From assembly GCF_000466685.1 (NCBI RefSeq), contig NZ_ANNG01000038.1, positions 25,323-89,322 on the forward strand: a stretch of 64,000 nt of DNA. The letters run 5' to 3'. The notes under the pieces are model-generated. The model was given only the letters and a program-made list of their open reading frames with translations, did no database searches and was not told the origin of the DNA. The position numbers and the translations under genes were made by a program. Shown one piece after another: positions 1 through 7,871 of the stretch. Origin of the DNA: Campylobacter concisus UNSWCS. GTDB taxonomy: Bacteria; Campylobacterota; Campylobacteria; Campylobacterales; Campylobacteraceae. Position 1 is the stretch's first letter, and each line of letters starts with the position of its first letter.

Positions 1-308
1 TTCTCGTTTTTAATAGTTGCTATTTATAATTTTTTAAGTTTAATAAATTTTATTATTAAAATTTTCTATTTTACAAATGCTAAAATAGAAAAATTTTTTT
101 ATCTTAACATTTAGACATTAGATCAAATTTCTCTTTTATAAAAAGTTTAAATTTACGATATATAGGTACTTTTAGATAAATTTATCTCAAATTTTGGTCT
201 AAAAAAAGCTTAAATTCACTTTATTTTTACAAACTATATTGTGAGATTATAGTTTTTTAATTTTTTGAGAGTATAATCGTTTAAATTTTATTTATAGAAA
301 GGAAATTA
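1..308. other. Gene-free leader upstream of petA
   Basis: This stretch is very AT-rich, with many AAATTT words, and no credible coding frame was seen. Its last 40 bases hold a clear promoter and ribosome binding site for petA. Whatever gene lies further upstream is outside the window. Confidence 0.6.
272..277 (+). promoter_or_regulatory. Probable sigma70 -10 box for petABC
   Basis: A perfect TATAAT preceded by GAG lies 32 bases before the petA start codon, behind T-rich DNA. Campylobacter promoters typically have a strong -10, a T-rich upstream region and little -35, and this fits. An AAAGGAA ribosome binding site follows just before the ATG at 309. Confidence 0.6.
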
Positions 309-812
309 ATGTCAGTAAAGCAAGAAAGACGAAGCTTTATCGGCCTTGCGTTTGGTGCCGTGGCAGCTGTTGGTGGCGCGATGTCACTAGTTGCCATGAA
401 AAAGACCTGGGATCCGCTCCCTAGCGTAAAAGCTGCTGGTTTTACAACTGTCGATCTAAGCCCGATCAAAGATGGCGAGATGAGACAGGTTGAGTGGCGT
501 AAAAAGCCTATTTTCATCCTTAAAAAAAGCCCAGATATGGCTAAAAACGACAAGAGAGATGTAGTCGTTGGAGATGCGAGGTATGTAGTTCTTATCGGAC
601 TTTGCACGCACCTAGGATGTATCCCTGAGTATAAAGCGAGCAAGCAAATGTTTGTCTGTGCCTGTCATGGCGGCGAATTTAACGTAGACGGCGTGCAGAC
701 ATACGGACCTCCACCAAGACCGCTTGATATCCCACCGTTTAAGATCGATGGTACCAAGCTAGTTCTAGGCGAAACAAGCCCAGAATATGAAAAATTAGTA
801 GCTAAAGCTTAG
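309..812 (+). CDS. petA: Ubiquinol-cytochrome c reductase, Rieske iron-sulfur subunit
   Basis: This is the Rieske [2Fe-2S] subunit of the cytochrome bc1 complex, which takes electrons from menaquinol and passes them to cytochrome c1. The two cluster-binding boxes are CTHLGC (C99, H101, C104) and CACHGG (C117, C119, H120). The first cysteine and histidine of box 1 and C117/H120 of box 2 would hold the cluster, and C104/C119 would form the disulfide. The N-terminus has a twin-arginine motif (RRSFIG, residues 7-12) followed by a hydrophobic anchor, as expected for a Tat-exported, membrane-anchored Rieske protein. At 167 aa it has the normal length. It is the first gene of petABC, 10 bases before petB. 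Confidence 0.95.
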   Translation: MSVKQERRSFIGLAFGAVAAVGGAMSLVAMKKTWDPLPSVKAAGFTTVDLSPIKDGEMRQVEWRKKPIFILKKSPDMAKNDKRDVVVGDARYVVLIGLCTHLGCIPEYKASKQMFVCACHGGEFNVDGVQTYGPPPRPLDIPPFKIDGTKLVLGETSPEYEKLVAKA

Positions 813-822
813 GAGGTTAGCG

Positions 823-2067
823 ATGTCTTTATCTCACAAATCAACTGGCGTTATTGACTGGCTTGACCAGCGCCTAGCTTTTACAAAGCTTATGAAGGTC
901 CTAGTTAGCGAATACTGGATCCCAAAAAATATAAATTTCCTTTGGGCGATGGGCGTTATCCTAACGACACTTTTCTTGCTTTTGATCATCACTGGCTATT
1001 TGCTTATGATGTATTACAAGCCAGATGTAAATTTGGCCTTTGACAGCGTAAATTACACTATCATGCAAGAGGTCGAGTATGGCTGGCTTTGGCGTCACAT
1101 CCACGCAGTTTCTGCTTCTACGATATTTCTTATCATGTATATCCACCTGCTTACTGGACTTTACTATGGCTCATACAAAAGAGGCAGAGAGGTTATTTGG
1201 GTAAGCGGCATGGTGCTATTTATCTGCTTTTCAGCAGAGGCATTTAGTGGCTATATGCTCCCATGGGGTCAGATGAGCTACTGGGCGGCGACTGTTATCA
1301 CTCAGCTTTTTGGTGGTGTGCCAGTTATCGGCGATGCTTTGGTTGAGTGGATCAGGGGCGATTATGCAGTTGGCGACTCAACGCTTACTAGATTTTTCAT
1401 GCTTCACGTCTGCTTGCTACCACTTGTTACTATCGTTGTTTTGGTTATCCACTTCTACTCATTAAGAGTTCCTCACGTAAATAACCTAACAAGCGAAGAT
1501 ATCGACTTTGAAGTAGAGGCGCAAGAGTATCTACACGGTGACAGAGCAAAAGCTAAAGTTATACCATTTTGGCCAGGATTTTTGGCAAAAGACTTCATGT
1601 ATGTATCATTTTTCATGATCTTTGTCATCTATCTTGTTTGCTACCACTTCAACTTTGCGATGGATCCTATCAACTTTGAGCCAGCAAATCCGCTAAAAAC
1701 TCCACCACACATCTACCCAGAGTGGTACTTCTTGTGGCAATATGAAATTTTACGTGGCTTCTTCTTTGATATAGCTGGAATTTCAGCTTATAACATCGGT
1801 CTTATCGCATTTGCATTCGCAGGTGTTGCGTTTATGCTTATACCTCTTTTTGATAGAAGCGACCTTGTAGCTCCAGCTCACAAAAGACCACTATTTTTCG
1901 TATGGTTTTGGGTGCTAGTTGCTGACCTTATCGTCTTATCTATATATGGCAAGCTCCCAACAGGCGGCATCAACGACTGGATAGGATTTTACGCGTCACT
2001 GCTATTTTTAGTGCTATTTATAATCGCACTTCCAGCCATAACAATACTTGAAAGAAAAAGGGGCTAA
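823..2067 (+). CDS. petB: Cytochrome bc1 complex, cytochrome b subunit
   Basis: This is the membrane-embedded dihaem cytochrome b that oxidises quinol at the Qo site. The 414-aa protein is rich in transmembrane helices. It has the characteristic cytochrome b segments: histidine-containing helices (HIHAVSAS and HVCLLPL/HFYSLR regions, about residues 90 and 190-210), the GYMLPWGQMSYW stretch near 145, and the PEWYFLWQYEILR quinol-site motif near residue 303. An AGGAGG ribosome binding site sits just ahead of the ATG. It lies between petA and petC and ends 2 bases before petC, so the three genes are one operon. Confidence 0.95.
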   Translation: MSLSHKSTGVIDWLDQRLAFTKLMKVLVSEYWIPKNINFLWAMGVILTTLFLLLIITGYLLMMYYKPDVNLAFDSVNYTIMQEVEYGWLWRHIHAVSASTIFLIMYIHLLTGLYYGSYKRGREVIWVSGMVLFICFSAEAFSGYMLPWGQMSYWAATVITQLFGGVPVIGDALVEWIRGDYAVGDSTLTRFFMLHVCLLPLVTIVVLVIHFYSLRVPHVNNLTSEDIDFEVEAQEYLHGDRAKAKVIPFWPGFLAKDFMYVSFFMIFVIYLVCYHFNFAMDPINFEPANPLKTPPHIYPEWYFLWQYEILRGFFFDIAGISAYNIGLIAFAFAGVAFMLIPLFDRSDLVAPAHKRPLFFVWFWVLVADLIVLSIYGKLPTGGINDWIGFYASLLFLVLFIIALPAITILERKRG

Positions 2068-2069
2068 TC

Positions 2070-3110
2070 ATGAAAGAGCTTAAAATTTTTGCCATCGTTG
2101 TTATCCTTTCAGGTATTTTATACTGGGGTATCGAGCCTTACGCTCACACAAAGCTTCATCCGCACACTGCAAATGCCGAGTATAACTTCTCAAAAGAAGA
2201 TACTGACTACGCTAAACACTTTTTAGAGCAGAAAAAAGAGGCGCTTGAAGCTGCAAAAGCTAGCGGCAACAAAGCTAGCATAGAAGCGGCTACAAAAGAT
2301 GTTGAGACAGCACAAAAAATTCTTGATGACTACACAGCTTTTTGGACTGATATAAATTCGATCGACCTTGCAAAAGGCGACGCTGTAAAAGGTGCTGAGA
2401 CATTTGGCGCAGCTGGATGTACAGGATGTCACGGTATCGAAGCAGCTGGCATGCCAGCTAGTATGGACGCTGAGACAGCTAGCCAAAGCTTTGGCGTAGT
2501 GCCACCAGATCTTAGCACAGCTGGTAAAATTTATGACGAGAGATTTTTGGCTGCACTCATCAAAAATCCAACTATGGCTGTAAAACTATCTCATAAATTT
2601 AACGACGAGCATCCTTATCCGATGACTGCATTTATGGGTGCTGGCGGCGATATAAACGCTGAGATCGCTGACATAGTTGCTTACCTTAAAAAAGTATCAG
2701 CTGAGGCGGATGCAAAGAGCAAGATCACTGAGGAAAAGGTTTTCGCTGACGCATGTCAAAGATGCCACGATATGAAGTATGATAAAAAGTATGCTTTCAG
2801 CAACAAAGTAAGTCTTGCAGCTTATATGGGCTCAAACCCACCTGATCTATCTATGATGATCCGCTCAAAAGGTGCTGACTACTTGCATAAATTTATAAAC
2901 GATACTCAAAAGATGCTTCCAGGCACTGCGATGCCTAGAGTTGGCTTAAACAAAGCTGCTGAAGACGACATAGTATCTTACATAGAAAAAGTAGGCGACA
3001 GCAAAAAGGCTGAGCGCGAGAGCACAGGACTTTATGTCATGATCTACTTCTTCATCTTAGGAATTTTTGCTTGGCTTTGGAAACGCAAAGTCTGGAGCGA
3101 ACTCCACTAA
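2070..3110 (+). CDS. petC: Dihaem cytochrome c1 subunit of bc1 complex
   Basis: This is the cytochrome c subunit that passes electrons from the Rieske centre to periplasmic cytochrome c. It has two haem-binding motifs, CTGCH (C117-H121) and CQRCH (C229-H233), so it is the dihaem type known from Campylobacter and Helicobacter rather than the monohaem cytochrome c1 of mitochondria. A hydrophobic N-terminal segment (residues 5-20) and a C-terminal membrane helix (about 318-337) anchor it. Residues 45-90 are a charged, probably helical linker rich in Lys, Glu and Ala. It is the last gene of petABC and is followed at once by a hairpin. Confidence 0.93.
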   Translation: MKELKIFAIVVILSGILYWGIEPYAHTKLHPHTANAEYNFSKEDTDYAKHFLEQKKEALEAAKASGNKASIEAATKDVETAQKILDDYTAFWTDINSIDLAKGDAVKGAETFGAAGCTGCHGIEAAGMPASMDAETASQSFGVVPPDLSTAGKIYDERFLAALIKNPTMAVKLSHKFNDEHPYPMTAFMGAGGDINAEIADIVAYLKKVSAEADAKSKITEEKVFADACQRCHDMKYDKKYAFSNKVSLAAYMGSNPPDLSMMIRSKGADYLHKFINDTQKMLPGTAMPRVGLNKAAEDDIVSYIEKVGDSKKAERESTGLYVMIYFFILGIFAWLWKRKVWSELH

Positions 3111-3139
3111 AATTTAAGAGCCTTTTTGGCTCTTAAATT
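3111..3139 (+). terminator. Hairpin terminator after petC
   Basis: A perfect 12-bp stem (AATTTAAGAGCC / GGCTCTTAAATT) with a TTTTT loop starts one base after the petC stop codon. It lacks a long U tract on the + strand (TCTCTCT follows), but its position at the end of the operon supports termination or 3'-end protection. Confidence 0.7.
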
Positions 3140-3560
3140 CTCTCTAGTAAATTTACATATATAAATAGGTATTCTTTAAAATTATTCTTTTACAAATTTA
3201 ATCAAACTATCTTTGCAAATTTTAAAATTTGCTTGACACCTATCTAATTTAACAAAGCAATTCTGCAAATTTTAAAACTTTACTCACTCGCCTTAGCAGA
3301 CTACTAAATTTAGAGCCGTGATATGCCAGCTCTAATTTTAAAATTTACTAGAACCTTTTTGTAAAAATTAAATTTTAGTTCGTAGCAACAAATTTTAAAA
3401 TTTCATTCACCCCTAAGAATTGACTACTAAAATTTGGCTTCGCTTATCGCTTAGCTCAAATTTTAGAGCCGAAATTACTTGCTCATGAAATTTTAAAATT
3501 TATTAGAAATTTCTTAAAAGCAAACTGCATGCAGTGCGAAGCTTCGCCACATACGTCTCT
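3140..3560. repeat. Gene-free spacer with five copies of an AT palindrome
   Basis: No coding frame of note. The 14-mer palindrome AAATTTTAAAATTT, or a version one base off, recurs near 3217, 3267, 3334, 3390 and 3488, at intervals of 50-98 bases. The first copy is extended to an 18-bp perfect palindrome (3215-3232, GCAAATTT/AAATTTGC ends). Longer words also recur between copies: GACTACTAAA near 3299 and 3421, and TTTAGAGCCG near 3309 and 3461. This looks like a decayed tandem or dispersed repeat lying between petC and the opposing gene at 3561. Confidence 0.55.
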
Positions 3561-4043
3561 CTACCTAGCCTCTATCCTTGGCATCTGCAGCATAAAATTT
3601 CTAGCTTCGCTTAAAAGCACTGGTTTGAGTGCATCTGCTGATGTTTGTCGGTCGTAAATTCTCTCATACGAAAGCATCAAAACTCCATCTTTTTTAAGCA
3701 AAAAGTGGATTATTTCTATATTTTTGCTTTTAGTTTCATCTTTTATAAGAGCTAAAATTTGATCATTTTCTTCGCTAAAAAGTACGTTTTTATCTTGCTT
3801 AAGAGCCTTTTTTAACTCTCCTAGCTCGCTTTTTGTCTTAGCGTCTTTGTCAAACTTTACTCTAAAAGAGGCAAAGTGCTCGTCCATATTTTCATTTTTT
3901 AAAAAGTAAAAGCTCTCGTTTTTAACCACTTGCTTTTTATAAAATGTGCTACCATCAAACCTAAAACTCTCAACCAAATTTAGCTCATCTGCTAAAGAAA
4001 AGAGACCAAAAAACAGCAAAACAAAAAGGCCAAATTTTCGCAT
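3561..4043 (-). CDS. Putative secreted protein of unknown function
   Basis: A 160-aa protein with a clear N-terminal signal peptide (RKFG, then a run of Leu/Phe, then SLADE as a likely cleavage area around residue 19). The mature part is a mix of charged and hydrophobic residues with no cysteines and no family motif that I recognise. It is probably periplasmic. It stands alone on the minus strand, divergent from the antiporter gene at 4160, with 116 bases between them for two promoters. Confidence 0.65.
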   Translation of the reverse strand: MRKFGLFVLLFFGLFSLADELNLVESFRFDGSTFYKKQVVKNESFYFLKNENMDEHFASFRVKFDKDAKTKSELGELKKALKQDKNVLFSEENDQILALIKDETKSKNIEIIHFLLKKDGVLMLSYERIYDRQTSADALKPVLLSEARNFMLQMPRIEAR

Positions 4044-4159
4044 AAAATTTCACTCCAAATTTCTAAAAATAGCTGCCATTTTGCCCAAATTTCGCTTAGC
4101 TTAATCAAAAAATAACAAAGCTTTTTATACAATCAAGCATTTTTATTTTAAGGATCTTT

Positions 4160-5323
4160 TTGCAGTTACACCAAGCAAGCGAGCTTAGCATTCTTGTCGT
4201 TTTGGCATTTATCGTCTTTGCTTCGCCTTATATTTCTAAAATTTTACGCATCCCAGTCGCGCCTGCTGAGATACTACTTGGAGCGGTTGCTGGCTACATC
4301 GGAGTTGTCGGCGAAAACGAGATGTTTAAGCTCATTAGCGAAGTTGGCTTTTTCTTTTTGATGTTTCTAGCTGGCATGGAGATCGACCTTAGGATGCTAA
4401 TAAACATCGACCGTAAAATTTTGCGTCTTGGGCTCATCTATCTAGCGCTCATCTACGCTCTAGCCACGGCTTTAACGCTAGGACTTGAGCTAAGCCTACT
4501 TTACATCATCATCATCCCGATAATGGCCGTTGGCATGATATTTACGCTATTTAAGGAGTATGGCAAGCAGCAAGAGTGGCTAAATTTAAGCATGCTAATC
4601 GCAACTATCGGCGAGCTTTTAAGCATCACGCTTCTAACCTTTACCGCTGCTTACTTGCAGTTTGGAGCGAGTATAAATTTATGGCTAACGATTGGCTATT
4701 TGATCCTATTTTTGGCTATCAGCGTGCTTAGCTTTAAAATTTTGGACGTGCTTTTTTGGTGGTATCCGGGGCTTAAAGTGGTTCTAATGCCACACTACGA
4801 CAAGGACGAGAAGGATATCAGGCTTTGCATCGCAGTATTTTTCACGATGATAGCCTTGATGCTCTATCTAAATTTAGAAGTTGCCTTTGGTGCGTTTATC
4901 GCAGGTATGTTTATCACGAAATTTTTTGATCACAAAAAGGACTTGCCGCACAAGCTTTCAAGCTTTGGATTTGGCTTTTTGGTGCCGATATTTTTCATCC
5001 ACATAGGCTCTACTTTTAAGCTTTCAAGTCTAGGATCTAGCGAAGTGATAAAGGATGCTATTTTTATATTTTTAGCGATGCTTGGCACGAGAGTTGTATC
5101 TAGTTTGCTCTTTTTGGGCAAGCTTGGCTTTAGAGGGATATTTTTATTTTCAGTTTCGCAATCTATGCCGCTCACTCTTTTGATCGCAGTTGCTACTATC
5201 GCACACAAATCAGGCGAGATAAGTGACTATTCTTACTCATCTTTCATCCTAGCAAGCCTCGCACAAGCTATAATAGGAGCTATAATCATCAAAATTTTAA
5301 TGCAATCAAAAAGCAAGGAGTAA
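4160..5323 (+). CDS. CPA2-type cation/proton antiporter
   Basis: A 387-aa integral membrane protein with about 11-12 predicted hydrophobic segments and few soluble loops. The segment FFLMFLAGMEIDLRML (about residues 69-84) matches the family motif of Na+/H+ exchangers of the KefB/NapA/GerN group (CPA2), as does the later FGAFIAGMFITKFF region. It has no C-terminal TrkA-N domain, so it is the short form. The start is a TTG at 4160 after an AAGGATC ribosome binding site; no ATG lies in frame nearby. The gene ends 2 bases before gltA, so they are probably co-transcribed. The transported ion, Na+ or K+, cannot be told from the sequence. Confidence 0.85.
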   Translation: MQLHQASELSILVVLAFIVFASPYISKILRIPVAPAEILLGAVAGYIGVVGENEMFKLISEVGFFFLMFLAGMEIDLRMLINIDRKILRLGLIYLALIYALATALTLGLELSLLYIIIIPIMAVGMIFTLFKEYGKQQEWLNLSMLIATIGELLSITLLTFTAAYLQFGASINLWLTIGYLILFLAISVLSFKILDVLFWWYPGLKVVLMPHYDKDEKDIRLCIAVFFTMIALMLYLNLEVAFGAFIAGMFITKFFDHKKDLPHKLSSFGFGFLVPIFFIHIGSTFKLSSLGSSEVIKDAIFIFLAMLGTRVVSSLLFLGKLGFRGIFLFSVSQSMPLTLLIAVATIAHKSGEISDYSYSSFILASLAQAIIGAIIIKILMQSKSKE

Positions 5324-5325
5324 AA

Positions 5326-6603
5326 ATGTCATCAAACACAGCCACACTAATCGACAACCGAACTGGCAAGAGCTATGAATTTCCTATCCTAAAAGGCACG
5401 ATGGGGCCAGACGTCATCGACATATCGACCTTTTTTAGCGATACTGGGATGTTTACCTTTGACAGGGGCTACACATCAACTGCGATGTGCCGCTCAGCCA
5501 TAACATACATCGACGGCCTAAAGGGCGAGCTCATGTATAGAGGCTACGACATCGCCTATCTGGCTGAAAATAAGACATTTTTAGACGTTGCCTACCTGCT
5601 TTTAAACAAAGAGCTACCAACGAGCGAGCAATACAGGGGCTTTAAAGATGAGCTTAAAAAAAGAAGCTTCATACATGAGGGCATGATGAAGCTTTTTGAT
5701 GCATTTCCAGATAAGGCGCACCCTATGGCGATCTTACAAGCAGCAGTCTCAGCGCTAAGTGCCTTTTACTCAGACCACCTAAACATGGACAAGCCTGAAG
5801 AGTATCACGAGATGGCTATGAGGATAATCGCCAAGATCCCAACTATAGCGGCCTTTAGTTACCGCTACTCACGTGGCCTTCCTATCATATATCCAAATTT
5901 AGATCGTGGCTTTACTGAAAATTTCCTCTACATGATGAGAGGCTATCCATACGAGCACGTCGATCTTAAGCCTATCGAGATAAAGGCGCTTGATACGGTC
6001 TTTATGCTCCACGCTGACCACGAGCAAAATGCCTCAACGACTACTGTTAGGACTGTTGGCTCTACGCACGCGCACCCTTACGCATGTATAAGCGCTGGTA
6101 TCGGCGCACTTTGGGGCTGGGCTCATGGCGGAGCAAACGAGGGCGTCATCCGCCAGCTTGAAGAGATCGGCTCGGTCGCAAACGTCGATAAATACATCGC
6201 TAGAGCAAAGGATAAGAACGATCCATTTAGACTAATGGGCTTTGGTCATAGGGTCTATAAAAACTTTGACCCGCGCGCAAAGGTGCTTAAAAAGATGAGA
6301 GATCAGCTGATGGACGAGATCGGCATTAGCTCAGAGCTCATAAAGATCGCCAACCGCATCGAAGAGATCGCGCTAAATGACGACTACTTTGTAAGTAGAA
6401 ATTTATATCCAAACGTTGATTTTCACTCAGGGCTCATCCTAAAAGCGCTTGGCATACCAAACAATATGTTTGCCGTCATCTTCGTCATCGGCAGGACGCC
6501 AGGCTGGATCAGCCAGTGGATCGAGCTAAAAGAGCAAGAGAGTATAAAGATCGTCCGTCCAAGACAGCTCTACGTCGGAGAGACAAACAGAACACCAAAA
6601 TGA
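5326..6603 (+). CDS. gltA: Citrate synthase
   Basis: Condenses oxaloacetate and acetyl-CoA to citrate at the entry of the TCA cycle. This is the 425-aa type II (hexameric) form. The catalytic regions are visible: the STTTVRTVGSTHAHPYAC segment around residues 238-255, WGWAHGGANE with the active-site His (about 263-272), MGFGHRVYKNFDPRA (about 304-318) and the C-terminal FVIGRTPGWISQW (about 388-400). It follows the antiporter by 2 bases and overlaps cysQ by 4 bases (ATGA), so translation is probably coupled. Confidence 0.96.
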   Translation: MSSNTATLIDNRTGKSYEFPILKGTMGPDVIDISTFFSDTGMFTFDRGYTSTAMCRSAITYIDGLKGELMYRGYDIAYLAENKTFLDVAYLLLNKELPTSEQYRGFKDELKKRSFIHEGMMKLFDAFPDKAHPMAILQAAVSALSAFYSDHLNMDKPEEYHEMAMRIIAKIPTIAAFSYRYSRGLPIIYPNLDRGFTENFLYMMRGYPYEHVDLKPIEIKALDTVFMLHADHEQNASTTTVRTVGSTHAHPYACISAGIGALWGWAHGGANEGVIRQLEEIGSVANVDKYIARAKDKNDPFRLMGFGHRVYKNFDPRAKVLKKMRDQLMDEIGISSELIKIANRIEEIALNDDYFVSRNLYPNVDFHSGLILKALGIPNNMFAVIFVIGRTPGWISQWIELKEQESIKIVRPRQLYVGETNRTPK

Positions 6604-7403
6604 GCGAGCTTTTAAATTTAGCCATCAAGGCAGCCATCAGCGCTGGAGGTGAGATAATGAAATTTTACTCATCTAATGGCCAGGCGCTTAAAGTCTGCCT
6701 AAAAGATGACAGCTCGCCGCTAACTAGCGCTGATCTAGCGGCAAATGAGGTGATACTAAAAGAGCTAAGCAAAAGTGGGATAAAAATTTGCTCTGAAGAG
6801 AGCATCTTGCAAGAGAGTGACAAAGATGAGTTTTGGCTCGTTGATCCCCTTGATGGCACGAAAGAATTTCTAGCTAAAAATGGCGAATTTTGCGTTTGTA
6901 TAGCGCTTATAAAAGAGGCTAGGCCGGCGCTTGGCGTCATTTTTATCCCAGTTAGCAAAGAGCTTTTTTACGCTGATGAAAACGGCGCTTTTAAAGAAAT
7001 TTTAGGCGCAAATGATGAGGTCGTAGAAAAACAAGATCTAAATGAAAAAGCTAAAAGCTTAAATAACTTCATCTTTTCAAGCAGAAGAGGCGAGACAAAG
7101 AGGGCCACGCTTATAAGAGATAGTTTAAATTTAGAGCAAAAATGCATCGGATCTGCCATTAAATTTTGCCGTTTAGCCGAGCTTGGCGGGATATATGTGA
7201 GATTTAGCCCTAGCTATCTTTGGGACAATGCTGCAGGTGAGGCGGTAGTGAAATTTAGCGGTGGCAAGGTCTTAAACGTTAGTGACAGATGCGAGCCAAG
7301 CTATAAGCTAGCGGATCTAAAAAGCCCATTTTACGTAGCTTTTGGCAAAAATGCTTTGAGCTTAGAGGATGAAGTTTTTAAGCTTATAGAGCAGGGCAGA
7401 TAA
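6600..7403 (+). CDS. cysQ: 3'(2'),5'-bisphosphate nucleotidase (CysQ) / inositol monophosphatase family
   Basis: Hydrolyses 3'-phosphoadenosine-5'-phosphate (PAP) to AMP, clearing a by-product of sulfate assimilation. The 267-aa protein has the metal-binding motif of the family, FWLVDPLDGTKEF near residues 78-90, with an upstream EE pair in CSEESI, and a C-terminal LWDNAAGEAV that matches the WD-x-AA-G-E signature. I start it at the ATG that overlaps the gltA stop codon (ATGA), which removes an upstream extension that only mirrors gltA in another frame. A generic inositol phosphatase activity cannot be excluded. Confidence 0.88.
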   Translation: MSELLNLAIKAAISAGGEIMKFYSSNGQALKVCLKDDSSPLTSADLAANEVILKELSKSGIKICSEESILQESDKDEFWLVDPLDGTKEFLAKNGEFCVCIALIKEARPALGVIFIPVSKELFYADENGAFKEILGANDEVVEKQDLNEKAKSLNNFIFSSRRGETKRATLIRDSLNLEQKCIGSAIKFCRLAELGGIYVRFSPSYLWDNAAGEAVVKFSGGKVLNVSDRCEPSYKLADLKSPFYVAFGKNALSLEDEVFKLIEQGR

Positions 7404-7405
7404 GG

Positions 7406-7870
7406 CTACTTGCAGCTTATCTCATTGCTCATCTTTAAAAATGCGCTCTCGTTTTGCTCTAAAAATTTATTTGCCGTTTCTAAATCTTGAAATTTATCTT
7501 TTAGTCTGATCACTAAAGTGCCACATTTTAGCTCTCTAGCTCGCTCTAAACTGGCATCAAAGCTTTGCGTTAGATCATTTACGCTTTTTATCAAAAGATC
7601 GTTTTTACCTAGCTCTTTTACGCTAAATTTAGCGTGCCTCTCAGCTCTTACTACGCCAAGATAGTTTGCGACTTTAGCGTTACTTATATAGATGAAAACT
7701 CCCTCACGAAAGTTGCTGCTAAATGCCACTGCATCATCTTGCTCAAGTATCTTTGCAAGCTCTTGGCCGCCGTAGTTTAGGCTGCTTTTAAGATTTAGAT
7801 TTTTCACGCTTGGCTTACTAGCACAACCTGCTAAAAATATACAAAATATAAGAGCTAAAGTTCTTTTCAT
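7406..7870 (-). CDS. Putative lipoprotein, unknown function
   Basis: A 154-aa protein with a lipoprotein signal: a KR pair, a hydrophobic run and the lipobox FLAGC at about residues 13-17. I start at the internal ATG (7868-7870) rather than five codons upstream, because this puts the signal peptide at the very N-terminus and places the start just past the methyltransferase stop at 7872. The mature part has no motif that I know. It converges tail to tail with cysQ with only 2 bases between the stop codons. It may be co-transcribed with the methyltransferase. Confidence 0.7.
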   Translation of the reverse strand: MKRTLALIFCIFLAGCASKPSVKNLNLKSSLNYGGQELAKILEQDDAVAFSSNFREGVFIYISNAKVANYLGVVRAERHAKFSVKELGKNDLLIKSVNDLTQSFDASLERARELKCGTLVIRLKDKFQDLETANKFLEQNESAFLKMSNEISCK

Positions 7871-7871
7871 T

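Noticed and set aside
281..643. 120-aa minus-strand open frame across the petA start.
   Set aside because: It covers the petA promoter and start on the opposite strand and has no motif or start signal of its own.
3215..3501. CRISPR array in the spacer after petC.
   Set aside because: Repeat units are only about 14 bases and AT-only; spacing varies from 50 to 98 bases; no cas genes are present.
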